Shown here: positions 22,660-31,409 of the stretch, piece by piece | Position numbering within the stretch: position 1 is the stretch's first letter | Layout: every line of letters begins with the position of its first letter | Notes under the pieces: model-generated | The model's database searches: none | Told to the model about the DNA's origin: nothing | What the model saw: the letters and a program-made list of their open reading frames with translations, nothing else | Made by a program: the position numbers and the translations under genes | Assembly (NCBI GenBank): GCA_963837775.1 | Contig: CAWIOX010000018.1 | Location: 1 to 64,000, forward strand | Direction of reading: 5' to 3' | Length of the DNA: 64,000 bases | From: CAWIOX01 sp963837775 | Lineage (GTDB): Bacteria; Pseudomonadota; Gammaproteobacteria; Burkholderiales; Burkholderiaceae_D

Positions 22660-23120
22660 ATCGCGCGTGGATTGTTGCGCACATCCCGCATCAGGGCGAC
22701 ATGTGCCTGCTGCAGCGGGTGGAAGACTGGGATGCACAAGGTGTGCGCTGCAGCGCAATCAGCCATCGGGCAGCCAATAACCCGCTGCGCGCACAGGGGC
22801 GGCTGGCCGCTGCCTGCGGCATCGAATACGCGGCCCAGGCCATGGCAGTGCATGGCGCGCTGCTGACGTTGCAGCAGGCACCAGCGCAGGCGCCGGCGAA
22901 AGTCGGTTTCCTGGCCAGCGTGCGTGCGGCCACGCTGCATGTCGGCCGGCTCGATGATATTGCCGCCGATCTGACGGTGGAAGCCAGGCAATTCAGCAGC
23001 GATGGGAATAATGTTTTGTACGATTTCTGGGTACGCGCCGAGGGCCGTATCCTGCTGGATGGCAGAGCTGCGGTGATCATCAATGCGCGGCAGCCGGCAG
23101 TCCATCCTGAAAAACCATGA
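22650..23120 (+). CDS. Hotdog-fold dehydratase, ApeP-like
   Basis: 156 residues, 3-hydroxymyristoyl/hydroxydecanoyl-ACP dehydratase superfamily. IPHQGDMCLLQRVEDWD is the ApeP signature, with His and Asp in HQGDMxLL, followed by GIEYAAQAMAVHGALL and a strand-rich C-terminus. It is the second dehydratase in the cluster; ApeI and ApeP act together in the E. coli system to give the conjugated double bonds. Translation is coupled to both neighbours by overlaps. Confidence 0.82.
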   Translation: MGLDRAWIVAHIPHQGDMCLLQRVEDWDAQGVRCSAISHRAANNPLRAQGRLAAACGIEYAAQAMAVHGALLTLQQAPAQAPAKVGFLASVRAATLHVGRLDDIAADLTVEARQFSSDGNNVLYDFWVRAEGRILLDGRAAVIINARQPAVHPEKP

Positions 23121-23152
23121 CTCCATCAACCGTTGCAATCGGAACCACTCCA

Positions 23153-23872
23153 ATGAAACAAGCCCTTGTTACCGGTGGCAGTGGCGCGATCGGCGCTGCG
23201 ATCTGCCGCAGCTTGGCGGCCGATGGCCACCATGTGCTGGTGCATGCGAATACCCGGCGCGCGGAGGCGCAAGCGGTGGTCGACGCGATCAGCGCGCTCG
23301 GCGGCAGTGCCGAAGTGCTGGTGTTCGACGTCACCGATGCGGCGGCAGTCGCTGCCAGCCTGCAGCCGCGAATTGAGCTCGCGCCGATCCAGATCCTGGT
23401 CAACAATGCCGGGATTCATGACGATGCAGTGTTTCCGGGCATGCAGCTTGAGCAATGGCAGCGCGTGATCGACGTTTCGCTGCACGGCTTTTTCCACGTC
23501 ACCCACACCCTGATGATGCCGATGATCCGCAGCCGCTGGGGCCGCATCATCAATATGTCATCGGTGGCCGCGCTGAGCGGCAACCGCGGCCAGGTGAATT
23601 ATTCCGCCGCCAAAGGCGCACTCAACTCCGCCACCAAGTCGCTGGCGCTGGAAATCGCCAGTCGCGGCATTACCGTCAACGCGGTGGCACCGGGGATTAT
23701 CGACAGCGAGATGAGCCGGAGCGCATTCGATGCGCAGGCGATAGCCCGCATGGTGCCGATGAAACGCGCCGGCAAACCGGAGGAAGTTGCCGACCTGGTG
23801 AGCTTTCTTGCATCGCCGCGCGCAGCGTATATTACCGGTCAAGTCATTTCGATCAACGGTGGCCTGCTGTGA
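23153..23872 (+). CDS. 3-oxoacyl-ACP reductase (FabG/ApeQ-like)
   Basis: A 239-residue short-chain dehydrogenase. Nucleotide-binding motif TGGSGAIG (7-14), NNAG (84-87), and catalytic Ser137, Tyr150 and Lys154 in NMSSVAALSGNRGQVNYSAAK. The end YITGQVISINGGLL is typical of FabG. I prefer the start at 23153 (MKQALVTGGSG); ATG 23117, overlapping the previous stop as ATGA, would add 12 residues. It reduces 3-ketoacyl-ACP with NADPH in each elongation round. It ends 40 bases from the convergent glycosyltransferase. Confidence 0.87.
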   Translation: MKQALVTGGSGAIGAAICRSLAADGHHVLVHANTRRAEAQAVVDAISALGGSAEVLVFDVTDAAAVAASLQPRIELAPIQILVNNAGIHDDAVFPGMQLEQWQRVIDVSLHGFFHVTHTLMMPMIRSRWGRIINMSSVAALSGNRGQVNYSAAKGALNSATKSLALEIASRGITVNAVAPGIIDSEMSRSAFDAQAIARMVPMKRAGKPEEVADLVSFLASPRAAYITGQVISINGGLL

Positions 23873-23911
23873 CCGCGCTTGCCGGACAGCATGAGTACTG
23901 CCGTCGCAGAT

Positions 23912-24667
23912 TTAGCGCAGCTTGCGGACCAGCAATAGCGGCAGGCGCAGCAGGAATCCCAGCAACAGGCGGCTATGCATCCAGGTCAGAAGCAGGTTGT
24001 CGCGCAGATAGCGGAAATGCGATACGCCGCCTTGTTCGACGCTGAAATAGCGTACCGGTGCCGCCAGGTTGAGCGGCTTGACCCCGTGCCAGCACAGCCG
24101 TACCACCGCTTCCGGATCGAAGTCAAAGCGCCGCATCCAGGGCTGGCGCCGCATCACCGCGCGCAACGGCGCAATCGGATAGACCCGGAACCCGAACAGC
24201 GAATCGCCGATCCCGGCCCACAAGGTTTCCAGGTTGGCCCACCAGTTCGAGATCCGCCGTCCCTGGACCCGCAGGCTCGGCGCGCTGGCGTCGAACTGCG
24301 GCATGCCGAGCACCATGCAGGCCGGTTCAGAGTGCGATGCAGCCATGAAGGCGGGAATCAGTTCGGCCGGATGCTGGCCATCCGAATCCATCGTCAGCGC
24401 ATGGGTGAAACCAAGGGCGGCGGCCTGCTCCAGGCCATGCAACACCGCTGCGCCTTTACCGCTATTTTCTGGCAAGATAATGACCCGCAAACCGGTGTCG
24501 CTGGCAGCCATTGCCTGCAATTGCGCGGTCGTGCCATCGGTGCTGCCGTCGATCACCAGCCATACCGGGTTCCAGTGTTGCCGTGCTGCGCGCACGGTCT
24601 CATACACTTTCGGACCGGGGTTATAACTTGGAATCAACACCAGGTGGGTCGGGGATGGAGAGCTCAT
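23912..24667 (-). CDS. GT2 glycosyltransferase (polyprenyl-phosphate type), probably part of the polyene-like cluster
   Basis: 251 residues. The GT-A fold starts HLVLIPSYNPGPKVYETV, with VWLVIDGSTDGTT, the conserved ENSGKGAAVLHGL and the DxD-type MDSDGQHP. A C-terminal hydrophobic stretch, MHSRLLLGFLLRLPLLLV, should anchor it in the membrane. It lies on the opposite strand to the main operon, next to the PlsC-type gene. In some aryl-polyene systems a glycosyltransferase and acyltransferase are fused or adjacent, so it likely builds the sugar-containing head group. The donor sugar is unknown. Confidence 0.78.
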   Translation of the reverse strand: MSSPSPTHLVLIPSYNPGPKVYETVRAARQHWNPVWLVIDGSTDGTTAQLQAMAASDTGLRVIILPENSGKGAAVLHGLEQAAALGFTHALTMDSDGQHPAELIPAFMAASHSEPACMVLGMPQFDASAPSLRVQGRRISNWWANLETLWAGIGDSLFGFRVYPIAPLRAVMRRQPWMRRFDFDPEAVVRLCWHGVKPLNLAAPVRYFSVEQGGVSHFRYLRDNLLLTWMHSRLLLGFLLRLPLLLVRKLR

Positions 24668-24702
24668 CGAATCGGACGCTAAGGAGTGGTTGTCAGGATG
24701 TG

Positions 24703-25479
24703 TTAAGCGGCAGTTGTCGGGGCCGGTGGTGACGCCGGTACCGCAAGCTGGCTGGCAAAATACTGGCTTAATTCTGTCATCAATGCGGCACTGTTTTCAG
24801 GCGGCGGGAAACGTTTACCCACGCGTACCCGGTAATGCATCGGCAGCTGCGGTTTTTTGAAAAGCGGCCATTCCTTGCTCAGAAATGGCGAGTCCGTTTC
24901 AATCAAGACCGCCTGCACCGACGCTTTGGCGCGGGTTGCGATCACACCTATGCTGGCTCTCAGAGGACCGATCGGGCGCCGCACGGTACGGGTACCTTCC
25001 GGAAAAAGCAGCAAATGGCTGCCGAGTTGCAAGTCCTGCACCGCCAGCATGACCATCTTCCGCGACGATGCGTTGCTGATGTAGCGTGCCAGCCGGGCGC
25101 CGCCGCCAAGAAATATATTGCCGAGGATTTCGGCTTTCATGATGCAAGCGACGTCTGGCAGGCGCGAGGCAATCAAGACCACATCCCATAACGATGGATG
25201 ATTGGAGGCAATAATCAAGGATTTATCCTTGCGCAATGCGTCCAGTTCACGCAAATCGAAATGGAAGCGGCCCGATAGCGTCAACGTAGCCAACGTCAGC
25301 CGGAACACCGTCATGATCGCCAGCCGTCCCAGCGCGCGTCCCAGCCGGGCCGGCAACAGCGGATACAAAACAACAGCAAGCAGTGACCAGAGCAGAAACA
25401 GCAGGCCGACCCAGACCAAAGCAACACAGCAGACCAGGTAATCGTAAGCCGTCAGCAATATACTCAGACAAAATTTCAT
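24703..25479 (-). CDS. 1-acylglycerol-3-phosphate O-acyltransferase (PlsC-like), probably part of the polyene-like cluster
   Basis: 258 residues. Two N-terminal helices, then the catalytic HX4D motif NHPSLWD (about 93-99), GGGARLARYISN and FPEGTRT (about 159-165) as in PlsC. It is transcribed on the minus strand, 35 bases upstream of the glycosyltransferase in one unit. Similar acyltransferases occur in aryl-polyene clusters and probably make the lipid anchor. The same operon set also has an LpxL-type acyltransferase, so two different acylations are likely. Confidence 0.8.
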   Translation of the reverse strand: MKFCLSILLTAYDYLVCCVALVWVGLLFLLWSLLAVVLYPLLPARLGRALGRLAIMTVFRLTLATLTLSGRFHFDLRELDALRKDKSLIIASNHPSLWDVVLIASRLPDVACIMKAEILGNIFLGGGARLARYISNASSRKMVMLAVQDLQLGSHLLLFPEGTRTVRRPIGPLRASIGVIATRAKASVQAVLIETDSPFLSKEWPLFKKPQLPMHYRVRVGKRFPPPENSAALMTELSQYFASQLAVPASPPAPTTAA

Positions 25480-25766
25480 GGTTTTACTCTGCTGTGTTAA
25501 TCGGAACGTCGCCCTATGAAAAAGCGATTAATTCATCCGTTAATCAGTCAGCAGAAGGGGGGCTTTTTGAATTGGGCATGATACAACATGCGCCTGAGCC
25601 TGCTGCCATAATTCCCCGCGATCGTTGATATTGCCGCGCGGCACCGTATTGATCAACAACAAGCAGTTAAGATGTCTGAAGCTGGAACAAGCCGCCAAAA
25701 CTATTTTTGGCATTCCACAGCAAGCTGTACTCACATAAACCGATCCTTGGAAAGGGTATTCAAATC

Positions 25767-26849
25767 ATGACTAAAAATCTTGTGCGCGGCGCGCTGAGCG
25801 TAATCGCGATTCTGCCTGTCATTGCTGTTTCCGTGTCGGCCACCGCTGCGCCCCTGAATATCGGCTTCGTCTACGTCAGCCCGATCGGCGAAGCCGGCTG
25901 GACCACCCAGCACGACATGGCGCGCAAGGAGATGGAAAAGGCGCTGGGCGCGAAGGTCACGACCAAAGTGGTCGAGAACGTGCCGGAAGGCGCCGATGCC
26001 GAACGCGTGATCCGCGACCTGGCGCAGCAGGGCAGCAAGCTGATTTTCACCACCTCGTTCGGTTTCATGAACCCGACGCTGAAGGTCGCCAAGCAGTTTC
26101 CCGACGTCAAGTTCGTCCACCTGACCGGCTACAAGACCGCCGCCAACGTCGCCACCGCCAATGCGCGCTTTTACGAGGGCCGCTACCTGGCCGGCGTGCT
26201 GGCCGGCAAGATGAGCAAATCCGGCGTGGCCGGTTACGTGGCCGCGTTCCCGATTCCGGAAGTGCTGCAAGGCATCAATGCGTTTACCCGCGGTTTGCGC
26301 AGCGTCAATCCGAAGGCCGAGGTCAAGGTGGTCTGGGTCAATAGCTGGTTCGATCCGGGCAAGGAGCGCGACGCGGCGCTGACCCTGATCGGCCAGGGCG
26401 CGGACGTGGTTTCGCACCACACCGATTCGACCGCGGTGGTGCAGGCGGCCGAAGAGAAGGGCAAGTACGCGATCGCCTATCATTCCGACATGAAGAAATT
26501 CGGCCCCAAGGCGCAGATCGGCGCGGTCACCCATCACTGGGGCAAGTATTACACCCAGCAGGCGCAGGCGGTGATCGACGGCAAATGGAAGAGCAGCGCC
26601 ACCTGGGGCGGCATCAAGGACGGTTTCGTCAAGCTCGAAGGCTACGGCCCGGCGGTGCCGAACGACGTGAAACAGTTCGTGCTGGCGAAAGAGAAGGAAA
26701 TCGTCGCCGGCAGCCTGACCCCGTTCGACGGCCCGGTGAAAGACAACGAAGGCAAGCTGCGTCTCGAAAAAGGCCACATGAACGACGACGGCCTGAACAA
26801 GATGGATTATTTCGTCGAAGGCGTGGCCGGCAAGTTGCCGAAGAACTGA
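25767..26849 (+). CDS. BMP-family nucleoside ABC transporter substrate-binding protein
   Basis: 360 residues. The signal peptide (hydrophobic GALSVIAILPVIAVSVSATAA, cleavage before APLNIGF) has no lipobox Cys, so it should be a soluble periplasmic protein. PLNIGFVYVSPIGEAGWT and GEDAERVIRDLAQQG-like sequence (AERVIRDLAQQG), TTSFGFMNPTLKVAKQFPDVKFVHLTGYK and GADVVSHHTDSTAVVQAAEE are BMP/PnrA hallmarks. A good Shine-Dalgarno (GGAAAGGG) lies 10 bases upstream. It is the natural partner of the ATPase and permeases at 8.8-12.3 kb but is separated from them by the polyene-like cluster; 287 bases upstream hold no gene and presumably its promoter. Confidence 0.9.
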   Translation: MTKNLVRGALSVIAILPVIAVSVSATAAPLNIGFVYVSPIGEAGWTTQHDMARKEMEKALGAKVTTKVVENVPEGADAERVIRDLAQQGSKLIFTTSFGFMNPTLKVAKQFPDVKFVHLTGYKTAANVATANARFYEGRYLAGVLAGKMSKSGVAGYVAAFPIPEVLQGINAFTRGLRSVNPKAEVKVVWVNSWFDPGKERDAALTLIGQGADVVSHHTDSTAVVQAAEEKGKYAIAYHSDMKKFGPKAQIGAVTHHWGKYYTQQAQAVIDGKWKSSATWGGIKDGFVKLEGYGPAVPNDVKQFVLAKEKEIVAGSLTPFDGPVKDNEGKLRLEKGHMNDDGLNKMDYFVEGVAGKLPKN

Positions 26850-26925
26850 TCGGCAATTTCAGGCAGCAACACGGGCTGCGCCCGGCAGCGCAGCCCGCGA
26901 TTTGATTGGGTCGACACGCCTAAGC

Positions 26926-28311
26926 TCAGGCGTCGGCACGCTTCACGATGACCCGGTTACGGCCTGCGCCCTTGGCGTGGTAGGCGGCCTCGTCTGCGCG
27001 GCGCACGAAATTGGCCGGCGCTTCGCCGCTGGCATATTCAGCGACACCGATGCTGACGCTGATGTGCTGCGCCGTTTCGGGTGCCGGACATAAATTCATC
27101 GCCGCGACATCGGCGCGCAAGCGTTCGGCCAGGTTGGCGGCGGCTTCCGGGCTGGCCTCCGGCAGCAGCACGGTAAATTCCTCGCCGCCATAGCGGTAAG
27201 CGCTGTCGGATGTGCGCAGGCAACAGCGGATGCTGTCGGCCAGCGCCTGCAGCGCCTTGTCGCCGGCCAGATGGCCATGCGCATCGTTAAATGCCTTGAA
27301 GTGGTCGGCATCGATCAGCAGCAGCGCCAGCGGGTGTTGATAGCGGGTCGCGCGTTCGCATTCCCGGCTCAGCTGCTGGTAGAAGTGGCGCGAATTGTAC
27401 AGTCCGGTCAGGCCATCGGTGATCGCCAGCTGGCGATAGCGTTCCTCGCTCTGCTTGAGCGCGGCTTCGGCCCGTCGTCGTTCGGTGAAATCCTGCAGGG
27501 TTTCGATCGCGCCGACCACCTGCCCGGCGCCATTGCGCAGCGGCGCTGCGGTGAAATACAGCCAGCGCCCCTTTGCCCCAAAGCGCGGGAAAAAATCCTC
27601 GGCTTCAAAGGCGTCCTCGATCAGATCGGATTTGCGCCATTTTTCCGGATAATGCCGGCTCACTGTTCCCGCCGCCTCGCCGTCCACGATCAGATCCGCC
27701 ATCACCGGCCGCTCGCTTTCGTAGAACGCCCGCCATTGTTCGCGCGTGCCGAGCACCTGTGCGGCCGGTATCCCGGTCAGAATTTCGCAGGCGCGGTTCC
27801 AGTGCGTCACGCGGTGGTCGCGATCGAGCGCGAAGGTCGCCACCGGGCTGCCGTCGACGATCTGCGCCAGCAGGATGCGGTTCTCGTTGCACTCAAGTTC
27901 CGCCATCGCATCTGCCTGGCGCCGATGGTAGCGCTGCACCACCTCCGGCAGAGCATGCGGCAGCAGGCGCAGATAGCCGCCGGCCGGGTCCTTGATGATG
28001 TAATCGTCGACGCCGGCCTGCAGCGCTTCCAGCGCCAGCTGTTCGGAGCCGCTGCCGGTCAGCAGCACCAGCGGCAGCTGAATTTGTTTGCGCAGCAGTT
28101 GACGGCAGAGTTCCAGTCCGCCGCTTCCGGGCAGGTGATTGTCGACCACGACCAGCGTGAAATTGCCGCCCGCCAGGCAAGCCTCGGCTTCGCTGGCGCG
28201 CTCACAATCGGTGATGTCACAGCCTTGCATCGCGCGCCGGAACGCGATCCGGTCATGCGGATTGTCTGCGATGAACAGGATCCGTAATGCTGTTTCCTTG
28301 GCGATCTTCAT
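26926..28311 (-). CDS. Response regulator with PAS and GGDEF domains (diguanylate cyclase)
   Basis: 461 residues. A receiver domain (about 1-125, phospho-acceptor Asp in VVVDNHLPG), a PAS domain (about 150-285; VDGSPVATFALDRDHRVTHWNRA) and a GGDEF domain whose active site is GGEEF (YRYGGEEFTVLLPEAS), a functional variant. An RxxD inhibitory site (RTSD) lies five residues upstream of it, so product inhibition is expected. It should make c-di-GMP under control of an unknown kinase. ATG at 28311 is preferred; a TTG at 28326 would add five residues. Confidence 0.88.
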   Translation of the reverse strand: MKIAKETALRILFIADNPHDRIAFRRAMQGCDITDCERASEAEACLAGGNFTLVVVDNHLPGSGGLELCRQLLRKQIQLPLVLLTGSGSEQLALEALQAGVDDYIIKDPAGGYLRLLPHALPEVVQRYHRRQADAMAELECNENRILLAQIVDGSPVATFALDRDHRVTHWNRACEILTGIPAAQVLGTREQWRAFYESERPVMADLIVDGEAAGTVSRHYPEKWRKSDLIEDAFEAEDFFPRFGAKGRWLYFTAAPLRNGAGQVVGAIETLQDFTERRRAEAALKQSEERYRQLAITDGLTGLYNSRHFYQQLSRECERATRYQHPLALLLIDADHFKAFNDAHGHLAGDKALQALADSIRCCLRTSDSAYRYGGEEFTVLLPEASPEAAANLAERLRADVAAMNLCPAPETAQHISVSIGVAEYASGEAPANFVRRADEAAYHAKGAGRNRVIVKRADA

Positions 28312-28381
28312 ATTGTCTGGATGCAAAAGGCATTGATCTGGTAGGGCTGCGCATCTGGCGTGACAGCGCCGTGCAGGCCGG

Positions 28382-31246
28382 TCACGCTATGAGTGTCGCA
28401 GCAACGCCTGGCAGTTGTTTGCCCTGCCGCAAAAGTTGCTCGAATTCCGCAGCCGGCACCGGCCGGCTGAAGAAATAGCCCTGCATTTCATCGCAGCCAT
28501 GCTGCTGCAGGTAGTCCAGTTGCTCCTGCGTCTCGACCCCTTCGGCAATCACGTGCAGTTTCAGGTTGTGCGCCAGCGCGATGATCGACATCACAATCAG
28601 CGCATCGTCGGGGTGGTGCGTGATGTCGCGTACAAACGATTGATCGATCTTGAGCACATCGATCGGAAAGCGCTTCAGGTAGGACAGGCTGGAGTAGCCG
28701 GTACCGAAGTCGTCAATCGACAGTTGCAGGCCGAGCGCCTTGAGCTCGCGCAGCACCTCGATGGTGCGTTCGACATCGGTCATCACCAGGCTCTCGGTCA
28801 GTTCCAGATCCAGGTACTGCGGCGCGAGTCCGGATTCTGCCAGCGCGGCGCCGATCGACTGCGCCAGGCCGGGCTGGGCGAACTGGCGCGCCGACAGATT
28901 GACCGCGATCCGCAGCGGGCCGAGGCCGGCCTGCTGCCAGGCCTGGTTCTGCGCACATGCGGTACGCAGCACCCAGGCGCCGATCGGCACGATCAGGCCG
29001 GTTTCCTCGGCCAGGCTGATGAAGCGCAGCGGCGAAACCATGCCCAGCTGCGGGTGCTGCCAGCGGATCAGCGCTTCCATGCCGACCACCCGTCCGCTTT
29101 GCAGATCGACTTGCGGCTGGTAATGCAGCACGAATTCGTCGCGTTCCAGCGCGCTGCGCAATGCGCTTTCGAGGCGCAGCCGCTCCAGCATTCCCGCATT
29201 CATCGCCGCGGTGTAGAACTGGAAGTTGTTGCGCCCCGTCTCCTTGGCGCGGTACATCGCGATGTCGGCATGTTCGATCAACTCTTCGGCGCTGCTGCCG
29301 TCGGCCGGATAGATCGCCACGCCCATGCTGCAGCCCAGATAAAAGGTCTGTTCCGCAATCGCCAGCGGCTGCGCGATGCTGTCCATGATGCGCTGCAGGA
29401 TGCCGCCCGCCATCGCTTCATCGCTGCGCGCCGGCAGCACCAGCACGAATTCGTCGCCGCCCAGGCGCGCCACGGTATCGGTTTCGCGCGTGGCAGACTG
29501 CAGGCGCTGGGCCATCGCATTGAGCAATTGGTCGCCGGCCTTGTGGCCGAGGCTGTCGTTGACGAACTTGAAGCGGTCCAGGTCGATGAACACCACCCAT
29601 ATCGGCTGCGCATAGCGTTCGGCATAGGCGATGGCCTGGCTCAGGCGGTCTTGCAGCAGCGCGCGGTTGGGCAGGCCGGTCAGCACGTCGTGGTGCGCCA
29701 TGTGCTGGATCCGTGCTTCCGCCTGCTTGCGCTCGGTGATGTCCTTGCCGGTGCCGCGATAGCCCTTGAACTTGCCGTCGGCATCGAACAGCGGCTCGCC
29801 GTTGATGCTGAACCAGTACACATGCGGCAGATCATTGATGGAGCGGTACTCCAGATTGGTGAAAGCCTGGTGCGCCTCCAGCGTCGCCCGGTGCGCGGCC
29901 CATTCGGCTTCAGACATCTCGATCGGCATCTCCCAGCGCGCCTTGCCGACGTAATGCTCGGCGGCTATGCCGCCTTTTCCGCTGAGATCGCCGGTGATGA
30001 TGGTGAAGCGGAACTGTTCGTCCTGCTCCCAATACCAGTCGGAAGACAAGTCTGCCAGCCGATGGAAGCGTTCTTCGCTGGCCTGCAGCGCCAGCTCCAC
30101 GCGTTTGCGTGCAGCGATATCTTCCAGCAGATGCTGGTTGGCCAGCTTGAGATCGGCGGTGCGCTCTTCGACCTGCTGCCGGATGCGTTGCGAGCGCAGC
30201 GCGAGCGTCTGCAAATACGCTGCGGCCAGCAGGCTGAACAGGCTGCCGCCGAGCAGGATCAGCAAGGCGTCGAGATGATTCCTGGCAAACGGCAGCGGGC
30301 TTGCAGAAACGACCATATGCCAGGGTTGGCCTGCGACTTCAAAAGTGTAGGCAACGGAATCCGGGGGCTCATTGAGCAGCCACGCCGGCAACAACGGCGC
30401 CGCTGTTGCGGCCGGCGGCGCGCTGCCACGGCGAAAGGCCAGGTTCGCCGCATCGGGCCGGGAACCGGCATACACGCTCAGATTAATCCCCGCTGCGTTC
30501 AGCAAGCCTGCGGCAGACAGCGTTTTTTCAAACAGATCGCCGGCCCGGAACACCGCTGCGGTGTCGCCGATCACCGCGTTGTGCCTGGCCTTGGCGTTCT
30601 CCGGCACCGCACCCGGCCGGTAGACCGGGATCAGCACCACGAAGCCGGGCTGGCGGTCGCTGCCCTGCGCCAGTTGCAGCAAGCCGGTGGCTGCTGGCTG
30701 GCCGCTATCGAGCGCCAGTTGCATGCTGCGGTTCATCATCGCATTGGGCGAGACGTCGAGCCCGAACGCCGCCTCATTGCCTTGCATCGGCTCGATGAAA
30801 TCAACGATGTTGTAGCTGCTCTTGACGCCGGCCGGCAGCACTTTCCCGTTTTTCATCTCGTTCACCACAAAGCCCGGCATCTGTTGGCGTATCCCGGCTT
30901 CATAGGCCGGCCGTTCGGCCTGGCTCAGCAGCCGATGGAAGTTGAAGGCCCGGATGTACGGATAGCGCGCCAGCAAGGGCTGGGTGAAGCTATGGAATTG
31001 TTCGCGGCTGACCGTGTCGACGGTCGAAAACAACTGGTTCAGCACCGCCAGCACCCGCACCGCATCGTCCAGCCCCTTGCTGACCGCGGTAAAGCGCGCT
31101 TCGGCAAGTTGCTGGAAATTGAGGGCCGTCTTGTCCGATTCGAGGCGGGCGATGCCCAGAAATAGCGTGCAGCTAAGCAATAGCCCGCCCACAAAGGCCA
31201 GCATTGCGGCGATGGAGATGGAATAGGGCAGGCGACGTTGAAACAT
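28382..31246 (-). CDS. CHASE-PAS-GGDEF-EAL membrane protein (c-di-GMP turnover)
   Basis: 954 residues. Helix at about 15-37, periplasmic CHASE domain (about 60-280; SFTQPLLARYPYIRAFNFHRLL), second helix near 320, a PAS domain (about 385-500), GGDEF (RLGGDEFVLVLP, with the RxxD site RETD upstream) and EAL (GMEALIRWQHP, later ELTESLVMTD and DDFGTGYSSLSYLKRFP). Both catalytic motifs look intact, so it could be bifunctional. It is 70 bases upstream of the other c-di-GMP gene on the same strand. The signal sensed by CHASE is unknown. Confidence 0.9.
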   Translation of the reverse strand: MFQRRLPYSISIAAMLAFVGGLLLSCTLFLGIARLESDKTALNFQQLAEARFTAVSKGLDDAVRVLAVLNQLFSTVDTVSREQFHSFTQPLLARYPYIRAFNFHRLLSQAERPAYEAGIRQQMPGFVVNEMKNGKVLPAGVKSSYNIVDFIEPMQGNEAAFGLDVSPNAMMNRSMQLALDSGQPAATGLLQLAQGSDRQPGFVVLIPVYRPGAVPENAKARHNAVIGDTAAVFRAGDLFEKTLSAAGLLNAAGINLSVYAGSRPDAANLAFRRGSAPPAATAAPLLPAWLLNEPPDSVAYTFEVAGQPWHMVVSASPLPFARNHLDALLILLGGSLFSLLAAAYLQTLALRSQRIRQQVEERTADLKLANQHLLEDIAARKRVELALQASEERFHRLADLSSDWYWEQDEQFRFTIITGDLSGKGGIAAEHYVGKARWEMPIEMSEAEWAAHRATLEAHQAFTNLEYRSINDLPHVYWFSINGEPLFDADGKFKGYRGTGKDITERKQAEARIQHMAHHDVLTGLPNRALLQDRLSQAIAYAERYAQPIWVVFIDLDRFKFVNDSLGHKAGDQLLNAMAQRLQSATRETDTVARLGGDEFVLVLPARSDEAMAGGILQRIMDSIAQPLAIAEQTFYLGCSMGVAIYPADGSSAEELIEHADIAMYRAKETGRNNFQFYTAAMNAGMLERLRLESALRSALERDEFVLHYQPQVDLQSGRVVGMEALIRWQHPQLGMVSPLRFISLAEETGLIVPIGAWVLRTACAQNQAWQQAGLGPLRIAVNLSARQFAQPGLAQSIGAALAESGLAPQYLDLELTESLVMTDVERTIEVLRELKALGLQLSIDDFGTGYSSLSYLKRFPIDVLKIDQSFVRDITHHPDDALIVMSIIALAHNLKLHVIAEGVETQEQLDYLQQHGCDEMQGYFFSRPVPAAEFEQLLRQGKQLPGVAATLIA

Positions 31247-31347
31247 TTGATGGCCCTCCCTTCGAGTGCGCTTTTGATTTTTGAGGGGTTGGCGTGAGCC
31301 AGCACTGCGATGCTAGCATGCACGGCATTACCGGTCGGACATGCCAG

Positions 31348-31353
31348 TATAAT
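31348..31353 (+). promoter_or_regulatory. Candidate -10 box for argS
   Basis: TATAAT lies 62 bases before the preferred argS start, in the divergent gap from the CHASE-GGDEF-EAL gene. The -35 match is weak. Confidence 0.35.
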
Positions 31354-31409
31354 TCAGCCATCATTATCAATTATTGCGTGTGGCTTCGATGCCACATGCC
31401 CAAACAGCC

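Noticed and set aside
12413..25479. Ordinary fatty-acid synthesis (fab) operon
   Set aside because: LolA-like, MMPL, AMP ligase and chain-length-type KS genes are not part of a fab operon; the combination points to an exported polyene-type lipid.
28415..31165. Long open frame of 916 codons on the plus strand, opposite the CHASE-PAS-GGDEF-EAL gene
   Set aside because: It is the antisense shadow of a gene with clear domains; composition is His/Arg/Gln-rich and no family pattern appears.
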